Source of the DNA: Strongylocentrotus droebachiensis
Taxonomy: Eukaryota > Echinodermata > Echinoidea > Camarodonta > Strongylocentrotidae
Direction: 5' to 3'
DNA: 64,000 nt
Assembly (NCBI GenBank): GCA_035222895.1
Contig: JAVYIG010000870.1
Span: 153,501-217,500 of the forward strand
This document shows, in pieces, positions 55,887 to 64,000 of the stretch (positions within the stretch are counted from its first letter, which is position 1; the number at the start of each line of letters is the position of its first letter). The position numbers and the translations under genes were made by a program. The notes under the pieces were generated by a model, which saw only the letters and a list, made by a program, of their open reading frames with translations, made no database searches and had not been told where the DNA came from.

Positions 55887-56034
55887 GGGCCCTGTTTCAT
55901 AAAACTTGATATCAATAACAAGTTACAAGCTACTGTTATAATCTACTGATATCATGGCACCTGATTGGCTGAGAGCAAATTTTTCATAGAAATTTAGCAT
56001 TTGTTATAGATAACAAGTTTTATGAAACGGGCCC
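55887..56034. mobile_element. Inverted-repeat miniature element (TTTCATAAAACTTG family), complete
   Basis: Ends GGGCCCTGTTTCATAAAACT and AGTTTTATGAAACGGGCCC are inverted repeats, with GCTGAGAGCAAATTT and AAATTTAGCATTTGTTAT inside. Shares sequence with 9959-10110 and 6640-6746. Confidence 0.8.
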
Positions 56035-56289
56035 CTGGCCTCCCCCAGGCGGATGCAGAGGACTGGAAGGCTTGGAGAAGGGCCACAAGGGAAATGAAAC
56101 GTCTAATCCCGTCTCGTCAAAAACACGGATGCTAAACGATGATTCAATTCACTTTTGAGACGAGAATATCCCATAATCTAGATTGCAACATTGGTGTAGG
56201 AAGTCATTCTGGTCATGATCTTTAATTTTCTGCTCTCAAATTATCTCCATAACCCTTCAAGATCAAAATTCAAAGGAGTGCCTTTGGTC

Positions 56290-57060
56290 ACTTTGGCTAA
56301 TGTTGAAAGTTACTGAAGCTGACATCCCTACAATGTTTCTGGGAAACTCTGTATTGTCTCAAATTCTTGAACTGCTAAAGGTACACTTGTAGCCCTTGTG
56401 GTGTTGTTGTAGATCGTGTTATAGATTGGGTATTCTTCTTTCAATCAATTTCATTCTAATGATATTCTGGCCATCTATGACTATAGTGGCAAGCTACCGA
56501 AGCTGACGTCACTTCGTTGTTTCTGGAAAACCCTGCGTTGCCTAAAATGCTCCATCTGTAAATGTATTCATTTCAATCGATGTGTATCTCATATACCAGT
56601 AGATTTTAACTGATGTTAGGGCCATCTATGGCTCATCGCAAAGTACTGTAACTGACATCACTAAGTTGTCTCTGGAAAATCTCAAATTCAAGACCTGCAA
56701 CGATGCAGCTACAGCACTTATATGGTATCGTTGCACATGGCGTAATAGCAATATGGATTCATTTTTCAATTGATGTGTATTTGAAATAGTAATGGCCATT
56801 TATGGCTTATGGAAAAGTACCAAAGTTGATATCGCTTAGTTGCTTCTGGTAAGCCTTGCGTTTGGTACAATTCTCAATCTGCACAGGTATCTCTGTAGCA
56901 CTTGTGGTGCTATAAATGATGTCATAATGATGTCATAATGTATGGTTTCGTTATTTAATCAATTTGTATTTCAAATAAATTTCAACAGATGTAAGGTCAT
57001 TTGTGGCTTATGGAGAACTACTGAAGCTAACGTCACTTAGTTGTCTTTGGAAAACCTTGC
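56290..57060 (-). repeat. Tandem array of TBC1D C-terminal coding tails
   Basis: On the minus strand the last coding block of the TBC1D gene recurs four times downstream of the true stop. Stop codons lie at 57008 (true), 56817, 56633, 56481 and 56297. The block before each stop stays in frame: VFQRQLSDVSF (true), AYQKQLSDINF, IFQRQLSDVSY, VFQKQRSDVSF and VSQKHCRDVSF. Spacing is about 150-190 bp. Confidence 0.8.
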
Positions 57061-57802
57061 GCTGTCTAAAACTCTCGATTAGTCCCGAGACTTGTACAGG
57101 TTTCTCAAAAAACTTCACCAACGATGACTCGTTCAGCATTGAAGCCAGGAACTGTTCAAATGCAATTGCCCACTCATTATCCACTAGCTTGGGCAGTTCT
57201 GAAGGAAGTGTATCTGGCCTTGGTAGTGCTGAGGCAGTGTTGTCAGATTGTGCTGTGTGGCTGGGGGTATTGGGGCTAGACCCTTTCCCAGTCACTTTGG
57301 CAGGATCTGAATCAGTTACAGCACTGGGATCCCTACTGTTAGACTCGTCACCAGGCTCATCAATAGACACAGCCTTCATCGCATCTGCTAACGCACCATC
57401 TCCATCACCACCCGTCACACAACTCCTGGCCGAGAGACTACCATCAACACCTTCACCACCTTCGCTCCTAGACTCCTCCCCAGACTCTTCAACACGCACA
57501 TGACCACCAGTAGACTCCTCCCCAGGCTTTTCCATGCCATCACCACCTTGAGTTTCACCACCCATTGCAGCAGCACCTATGCAATCCTCATGCACCTCCT
57601 CACCGAACGAAGCACTGGACGTCGAGGGCTCACTCCACGTCTTGACTGGAGACGATTGGCTGCGCTTGTAGAACCTCTTGCCTACCTCCCCGAGCTCAAA
57701 GAGGAGTGTCCCGACGGTTGCCAGGGAACGGTAGAGCTCCTGCTCCTCGGGATGGTCTACAAACATGTCGTAGAGGCTCTTCAGGAGCTGGATGAATTGC
57801 TC
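57008..57802 (-). CDS. TBC1D9: TBC1D8/9-like terminal exon
   Basis: 264 codons and TAA after CACTCAG. Starts EQFIQLLKSLYDMF, continues ELYRSLATVGTLLFELGEVG, then a Gly/Glu/Ser-rich insert of about 120 residues, then NEWAIAFEQFLASMLNESSL, VKFFEKPVQV and a short tail ending SDVSFSSSP. The insert is low-complexity and the family C-terminal motif follows it intact. Confidence 0.93.
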   Translation of the reverse strand, partial: EQFIQLLKSLYDMFVDHPEEQELYRSLATVGTLLFELGEVGKRFYKRSQSSPVKTWSEPSTSSASFGEEVHEDCIGAAAMGGETQGGDGMEKPGEESTGGHVRVEESGEESRSEGGEGVDGSLSARSCVTGGDGDGALADAMKAVSIDEPGDESNSRDPSAVTDSDPAKVTGKGSSPNTPSHTAQSDNTASALPRPDTLPSELPKLVDNEWAIAFEQFLASMLNESSLVKFFEKPVQVSGLIESFRQRKVFQRQLSDVSFSSSP

Positions 57803-60800
57803 CTGAGTGGGTGCAAAAAGAATGACATAATCCAGCAGTTAGATTGACAGCACAATGTATCAAGGCTTAAAGATAAAGACCAGTAATGGTCATGCGATTG
57901 TATTGTGAAAGAAACGTTGTGGAATCGATCAGAAAAGGTTGATCATCTAGCATATAAGTATTGGTGTGTACTGCGAGGTTCTGTAATCATCAAAATGATA
58001 AGAAATTAGGTCCAGTCTTGGTAAAGTTACAAGCACTGTACACAGAAAGATGTATATGGGACTACGCACACATTCGCGACACGTGCGTTATATCTATCAG
58101 GTCCAAATAGATATAATAATTTACCAAATATATCAATTAGTAGCCGGTTTCTCGGCAAAATTTGTATGATCACGTATTAGTCAAAACATATTCTTTCACA
58201 TGATTGGTAATGAGAGCTTCCATTTCATTTTTTGAGAGGGGGGAGTTTCCAAAACTGGTCTTTACCTTTAACAATAAGGGCCTAGAAAACATGGGCCCAC
58301 TAAGTCTAGAACACAAACCACCCCTCTCTCACCCCCTCCCAATGAAAGAAAACGAAAGGTTTGAAATACTAACTCAGGAACCAAGAAAAGAGAGTGAAAC
58401 TTGGGTAAACTGGAACCTATGCACTCATAGAAAAGTGTTGACAGCTCAACATAACAGTTCTTGAATTGTCTATGAAACTATCTCAAAGGTCGGGTGACAT
58501 CCAAATACAAGATGATTCCTGTTGGTGTGCAGGGCTGCATACAACTCATATTTTGTTATTTCAAACATCAACATTTATTTCATAGATTTTTAAATATTTT
58601 GTATAACAATTTTCTCAGACCTGCTAAGCTCGACCCTAAAAAATGCTCCAGATGTCATTCATCTTGTGACATCATCTTTCAATCATTAGATAATAAGGCA
58701 CTAAATCATACACAAAATCTTGATGTAAAATGTTGGTCTATGACTCTTTAGCTTTACTCTCCATCAATAATCTAAAAGTTACATGTATTGAATTCATCTT
58801 TGGCATCCCAGGAGGAAATCATTCCTCTTTTAATTTTGTTACTTTGTGTGCAAAATATCATATATTTTCAACTAGATGTTTGAAGGGATCTTTATCATTT
58901 CCAAAATGAAATATCATAATGAGGTTGAACAAACAATCTATGCGCAACAAGATAGGTTTATTTGATTTCTTGATAAAAGGAGGCACGTCCCACTTATCTA
59001 AATACTGTAATCGTGTTTTTCATTGTACCTTTTTTTGTCAAATGTATGTATCAATTATTTGTATATTGTAAATTTGCTTTATTGTTTTATGCTTTAAAAA
59101 ATTGAATAAGACTTTACTTCAAGGAAAACAAGAAAATAAAATAATCTAAAGTCAAATTGATGTTCTTTTCTCACCTGATTCATGCGAGGTAGATGTTTAA
59201 AGCTTTTTCTTCTTTCCTCCGCCTCCTTTTCCAGCTGCCATTTCTTGAGGTAAAACTGGTAACCCTCTACTACAGCTGTTGGTTTAAAAAAAATGGATTA
59301 TCCAATCAAAATTAAATTTTGAGCTCTGGGCCCTGTTATATACAACTTATCATCAAAAATCAAAGTTATAAGCTCACTGTAATCGTGGTATTCGATCAAC
59401 AGGGACCAAATTTGTAAAAAACATGGATTATGTAATTTAAAATAAATTTGAGTTCCGGACCTGCAATCAGGTTTTGAGAGATACTGCTTAAAAGCAGTAT
59501 AGATTTTACATGTCAGGAGCAATTAGAGCAACCAATTAAAGTAAGCATATTAAAGGCATCGTTTAACAATGTTAAATCTGAGATGCAGGGCTCTACCTGT
59601 TATCAGTGTCTGTAATATGGTGTAATATTGGAGCCCTAAGAAAAATGCACTTCAAAATGATCATAAAGTGCCTCAAAAAGTAAAAGTCTGAGAGTGACCG
59701 GGTTTACCATACTCATTTTCTCCAATAGACGTGTTATAAATTTTGATTTCCAATTATAAATATCTTGATAATCAGACAGGAGATCGGCTTTCAAAAGCCA
59801 TGGGGTTCCTGACTGACCTAAAGGTTTATAATTATGATTGCAGCATGAGCTAAATCCAGGATTTTGTTTCAGAATCTGAGGCAATGTTATTGAGTCACTT
59901 TCAAAGAGACAGAGAGACAAAGAGAAATTCTCACGTTTCTGTGCGGTCTCCTTGACGGATTCAGTGCTGATCTTGAGGCTGCTATCATCGCTGGCGAACT
60001 CAAAGACGGTATCCTCGTCGGGCGGAGGCAGGGTGGGGTCAGGGTTCGTCAGGAACGGATTGGACCGCTTGGAAGGAGACGTGACCGATGATGGTGATCG
60101 AGGGCTGGAACCAAGACTAGCATGCTGTGGAGAATCCTATGGGAATATAACAATAATAATAATAGTATTCCGTTTTTATATAACGCCCCAATACTTCGAT
60201 ACAACGATGTGTCTTAGCGCTTTACAGATATATATTAGTACCCCAGTCATTGGATTCATGTTTACCCCGCACACAATGTATGCACATTCTCCACTCCCTG
60301 GGAGCATTCCAGCCAGTCACCAATTTATCTTTAGGCAAAATCGATAACATATTGTTCTTCAAATTGGCAACAATGATTTTCTCTCATTGCTACCTCTTTA
60401 ACATGAAATGTAATGGCTCTGAAAACAATACACATTTGCAAAAATGTCCAAGTTTGATTGAAAAACAATGATTTGAATCTCTTGAGGTGTTGCCAATTTA
60501 ATCATTTTAAAGCTTATTTTCCTTTTTAAAATGCCTGGCATCAAACGCAATAGTCATGAACCAAAAATGAATGCAGTGTGCATATGATTTTTGCCCTTTC
60601 CACTCATGTATCTAACATATTTGATAGGGCTCTGATTCATATAAAAGATATATATCAACTGCTTTAATATTTGAAGCATCGCTGTTTCTATACTGGCTCT
60701 CAGGGTCATATCAGGATGAAACGTCCCCTTGAGCCTATAGAAACACTGATGCTTCTCATAACAGTCAATATATCTATACTATCACCCTGAGGTTGTGATG

Positions 60801-63313
60801 TACATGTACCATGTGTCAATAGTCATTTCATGGCCTGCACTATTGTCCATTCAGAGGACTGGAATCTGATATTGCTTGTGTTTCTACCTGAGGTTTGGCT
60901 GCTGCTGTTGCTGGGACGGCGGTAGAAGAAGAAGTTGTGTTAGACGTGGTAGGTGGTGTTGCGTCCGGACCGAAGAACTCTGCCGCATCCTCGGCTTCGT
61001 CAGCGTCATCACCACTGCCTACGTCAACATCGCAGTCGTCGGGAGAAGGGACGTCCACTGTACTGCACTCTGGCACATACCAATCAAAAGAAGTAATGAA
61101 TAATGGAATGCTCCCCCAGGGAGTGGAGAATGTGCATACATTGTGTGCAGGTAAGCCTGAATCCGATATTCGGGGTAATAATATGATTGCAGGGCCCTCA
61201 GGGAGAGCAGTACAGTCCACTGTACTTGCACCCTGTCACATACAAATCAATTCCATTCAATTTATTTTTATTTTCACATTTGTATAAAAAGAACAATCAC
61301 AATGACAATAACATACATTAAAAGAGAAAATAACAAGTATAAAACACAAACAAATTCAATTATGGTGGGAATGGCAAGGAACTACAATAATAAAAACTAT
61401 AAATGACATTATAAATCAATTGAAATTAGGTTCTGATAAGAGCAATTTTACATTTTCTTTCAAAAATGGTGAGTAAGGGACAAGATTTTATTTCATTGCT
61501 TTATTAGGGAATTCCATAAAATGGGTCCAGCATATTGAATTGTAAATTTGATATTCAAAATCAAAAGAAATAATGAATAAACGATGTGGAAATAGCATCT
61601 AGGAGGAATGTTGGATTAACTGGGGGGGGGGGGGGGGGGGGGGGTACTTAGGGTAGGAGGTAGGTGCGACATACGTGGCAGTCTACTGCAGTGGATCATT
61701 TATGCTGTTGGATCTTATGCCCTCCCTCCCTTCTTCATCTGTGTGAATTTCACTAAGGGAATCTGAGTCTGCTTGAGTAGGAGCAGGGGGTAGGGGCAGT
61801 CACCAGAACAGCCTGATTCTGTGGCCCTATGAACCCATAGCTTGTCATTGGATCAACATAACTTACTCCCTTTCTTACCTGTTTCACTCCATACGTCTGC
61901 TGGCATTAAAACAGTGGGCAGGTACATGTACAATCAACATCACATCCTACAACTATGGCTATTGAATCATTAGAACTACCTCCCTTTCTCACATGTAAAA
62001 GTTTCACTGGGGCTCTCTAAATCAGCAGCAGTTAGGGCAGGGAGTAAGTACAATCAACATAATAGCTTTCATCTATGGCTATTAAATCATTTGAGTAACC
62101 TCCCTTTCTCACCTGTATGAGTGTAACTTGGTCTTACTACATAATATGATGGAGAAAGTGTAGGGGGTATGTGCAATGAATGGAATATTTTCCCTTAGTA
62201 TTGATATTTCGTCATCTCAACTTCCTCCCTTCCTTACCTGTATGAGTTTCACTGGGACTCTCTAGGTCTTCTGGTGTTAGGGCAGGGGGTAACTGCATCT
62301 TATATAAGAGCCAGAGTCAGAGGCTATTACATCATCTTAATTACCCCCCTTCCTTACCTGTATGAGTTTCACTGGGGCTCTCTAGGTCTTCTGGTGTTAG
62401 GGCAGGGGGTAAGTGCATCTCGTATAAGAGCCTGAGCCTATGAGGCATCTCACCGCGGCACATGATGCCCATGCCCCAAGAGAAATCCCTGAAGTTGATG
62501 AGGCAGTCATGATCAGGATCCAAAACCTAAAAAAAGGGGGGAAATGACAAAAATAAAATGGTAAAACACACACCAAAACAAAACATGAGAAGAGAGATAT
62601 TGCAACATATACAGTGAAACCGATTTTAATAGGGATCACATATAGAAAAACAACTTTTTTTTTTAAAGATAATTACAAATGGTTTCCCTTGAGTTTTTAT
62701 TTGTCATTGAAATCTGTACATAAATACCACCTACATGTACCTTGAGGTACTTTTCTTGGTCTAGCTTGACTTTAGAACTGTAGCAACAGGACGCTAATGT
62801 ACATTGCCCTTATAACTAAGCTCTCAGGACGTAAGATTGGCGTAAATATTCATAAATTAATGATACACGCCATAAAAACTAAAACAAAGGGACAGGACTA
62901 AGAATGGAGTGGGTTATTGTTCTGGGTCGAAATTGGTGGGAGAGAAAGAGAGAGAAAAAGAAAGAAAGAAACAGAAAGAAACAGATAGAGAGATAGAGAG
63001 AAAGAGAGAGAGAGAAAGAAACAGAAACATAAAGAAACAGAGACAGAGAAAGAGAAAGAGAAAGAGAAAGGGATACAGACTGAGAAAGAGACTCGACGAG
63101 AGAAAAATTTCTGCTTTGTTGGTATCATTGACATAAACTCACCCTAAAGGACCTTACAGCAAGCTTTTCAGCCTGGGAGCCAGTAGCCCAAGGGGACAGG
63201 GCCAGGAAGAGGGTGAGGTACTTCTCTTGGTCTAGCTTGACGAGAGAGAGGAAGTGTTGGGCGTGGTCCATGATAGGTGTGTTGGAGAGAAGGTTACCTG
63301 TGAGAAACTCCTC
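57008..63313 (-). CDS. TBC1D9: TBC1D8/TBC1D9-family Rab-GAP gene, 3' part
   Basis: TBC1D8/9 proteins have GRAM domains, a TBC (Rab GTPase-activating) domain and an EF-hand, and act in membrane traffic. Six exons, in gene order: 63143-63313, 62358-62526, 60888-61069, 59935-60136, 59175-59275 and 57008-57802; 539 codons and TAA, with phases consistent. The window shows the EF-hand region (helix WATGSQAEKLAVRSFR, then loop DPDHDCLINFRD), a variable acidic and Ser/Pro-rich linker, the conserved FKHLPRMNQ-EQFIQLLKSLYD junction, LGEVGKRFY, a low-complexity insert, and the family's C-terminal motif WAIAFEQFLASMLNESSLV. The GRAM and TBC exons lie beyond the right edge. Whether it is orthologous to TBC1D8B, 9 or 9B is not decided here. 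Confidence 0.9.
57803..59174 (-). other. TBC1D9: TBC1D8/9-like intron
   Basis: About 1.4 kb, AT-rich, with no recognised element or gene. Confidence 0.6.
59175..59275 (-). CDS. TBC1D9: TBC1D8/9-like exon, PRMNQ segment
   Basis: 101 bp (VVEGYQFYLKKWQLEKEAEE..., KHLPRMNQ). The charged helix ending LPRMNQ is conserved in TBC1D8/9. It ends in phase 0 at gtgaga. Confidence 0.9.
59935..60136 (-). CDS. TBC1D9: TBC1D8/9-like linker exon (Ser/Pro-rich)
   Basis: 202 bp between CCATAG and gtgaga. Encodes SLGSSPRSPSSVTSPSKRSN, then DEDTVFEFASDDSSLKISTE. The basic-Ser/Pro part may be a phosphorylated linker (inference). Confidence 0.82.
60140..60887. other. TBC1D8/9-like intron with dispersed-repeat fragments
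   Basis: TACCCCGCACACAATGTATG and CACATTCTCCACTCCCTGGG near 60265-60305 recur inverted near 61108-61150 within the next intron. No gene. Confidence 0.5.
60888..61069 (-). CDS. TBC1D9: TBC1D8/9-like linker exon (acidic, Ser/Thr-rich)
   Basis: 182 bp between ...TGCCAG and gtagaa. Encodes CSTVDVPSPDDCDVDVGSGD and a Thr/Ser/Ala-rich end (TTSNTTSSSTAVPATAAAK). Placed by phase and frame; the sequence itself is weakly conserved. Confidence 0.75.
61255..61735. other. TBC1D8/9-like intron with LINE-tail-like and poly-G sequence
   Basis: ATTCCATTCAATTTATTTTT and a following A-rich stretch resemble LINE 3' tails; a similar block is at 39815-39900. A poly-G run lies at 61621-61644. No gene seen. Confidence 0.45.
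61735..62357 (-). repeat. Tandem copies of the EF-hand exon 3' end and splice donor
   Basis: The junction marker ACCTGTATGA (complement of exon end plus donor) lies at 62356 in the real exon. Copies occur at about 62236, 62111, 61991, 61877 and 61738, spaced 114-139 bp. The nearest copy keeps the frame LLYKMQLPPALTPEDLES and the gtaagg donor; farther copies are degraded. Confidence 0.8.
62358..62526 (-). CDS. TBC1D9: TBC1D8/9-like EF-hand exon
   Basis: 169 bp. Encodes VLDPDHDCLINFRDFSWGMG, then GEMPHRLRLLYEMHLPPAL. The loop has Asp at positions 1, 3, 5 and 12 but Cys at 6, where Gly is usual. The donor is gtaagg. The 3' third of this exon and its donor are repeated downstream. Confidence 0.92.
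62940..63105. repeat. GA-rich microsatellite
   Basis: GAAAGAGAGAGAAA-type repeats in the intron between the first two visible TBC1D exons. Confidence 0.9.
63143..63313 (-). CDS. TBC1D9: TBC1D8/9-like exon before the EF-hand
   Basis: 57 codons in phase 0 (EEFLTGNLLSNTPIMDHAQH..., LTLFLALSPWATGSQAEKLA). The -SPWA-GS-AE- segment precedes the EF-hand in this family. Acceptor CTCTAG and donor gtgagt on the minus strand. Confidence 0.88.
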
Positions 63314-63534
63314 CTAGAGGGAGACAAGAAAAACAGAGACAGGTACACATTTGTAAGATATATGTACATGTACTAAATCCCTCTTCCAGTTAAATTGAGA
63401 ACTTCCTCCTCCTCCTATACTTGTTTACCATCATAAGCACTATCATCAGTATTATCATTTACACTATCATCTTGTTTATCTTCACTATTATTATGATCAT
63501 TATCCGAACCACTGTCACAACCCAAGACGAAAAT

Positions 63535-63915
63535 CCAATTGAAACCAATTGAACACCAATTGAAATTTCAATTGGTTTCAATTGGTTTCAATTGGTCTCA
63601 ATAGGTTTCAACAGGTTTCAATCGGACCTCAGATGTTTTCAATTGGTCCAGATTGGCCCCATTGGACAAATTGGCCCCATTGGCCTAGGCCCCATTAGAC
63701 TTTAATGGGTCCCCAATTGGTTTCAATTGGTCCGGATTGGCCCCATTGGACAAATTGGCCCCATTGGCCCCATTGGCCTAGGCCCCATTAGACTTTAATG
63801 GGTCCCCAATTGGTTTCAATTGGTCCGGATTTGCCCCATTGGCCCCATTGGACTTTAATGGGTCCCCAATTGGTTTCAATTGGACCAATTGGCCTTAATT
63901 TGGACTTCAATTGGT
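63535..63915. repeat. CAATTG-rich palindromic minisatellite
   Basis: Repeats built on TTTCAATTGG and GGCCCCATTGG. A unit of about 105-110 bp recurs around TTAATGGGTCCCCAATTGG at about 63701, 63798 and 63858. CAATTG is itself a palindrome, so the array is rich in short inverted repeats. Confidence 0.85.
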
Positions 63916-64000
63916 CCCATTGAAACCAACAAATCTAGGCATCTCATGAATATTCATTATCACTTTACACGTGTCACAGAAAAATAAATTTATCATGATT

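Overview
The window is animal nuclear DNA: three multi-exon genes with GT-AG introns, AT-rich non-coding DNA, many microsatellites, and several families of transposons. The tRNA-derived SINEs, terminal-inverted-repeat miniature elements, Ty3/gypsy and PHD-finger LINE elements, and a foldback element built of tandem repeats suggest a marine invertebrate deuterostome, most likely a sea urchin. The species is an inference from repeat style, not read from the sequence.

Layout. (1) 1-6151: a Ty3/gypsy retrotransposon with an intact gag-pol frame and a 171-bp 3' LTR; its 5' LTR is not in the window. It sits in an intron, 57 bp upstream of a splice acceptor. (2) 6209-18331 (+): the 3' half of a TRPA-family cation channel gene (S1-S6, pore and C-terminal coiled coil); the ankyrin-repeat exons would lie to the left. 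Its first visible exon is present twice. (3) 18332-24505: intergenic, with diverged tandem repeats, CT/GA tracts and one TTAA-flanked element. (4) 24506-48617 (+): a complete AATF/Che-1 (yeast Bfr2) gene, 13 coding exons and 562 aa, close to the human length as I recall it. Its introns hold a full-length minus-strand LINE with a 5' monomer array, nested inverted-repeat elements, a 5.3-kb foldback element with 39-bp hairpin repeats in both arms, and a hAT-like element inserted at a splice donor. (5) 48618-57007: intergenic, rich in hairpin elements, including a 1.1-kb near-palindrome. (6) 57008-63313 (-): the last six exons of a TBC1D8/TBC1D9-family Rab-GAP gene (EF-hand to stop); the GRAM and TBC exons would lie to the right. 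AATF and the TBC1D gene converge.

The three genes have no obvious shared pathway: a membrane channel, a nucleolar ribosome-biogenesis and transcription factor, and a membrane-traffic GAP. What links them is local structure. Exon edges are repeatedly caught in tandem duplication: the TRPA exon at 6209/6522, the 3' end plus donor of an AATF exon at 47411, the 3' end plus donor of the TBC1D EF-hand exon at 62358, and the C-terminal coding tail of the TBC1D last exon. In the last case four extra downstream copies each keep an open frame and a stop codon at the matching place.

Exons were placed by hand from splice sites, reading-frame phase and protein-family resemblance; phases agree across every junction of all three genes. 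No alignment or database search was run.
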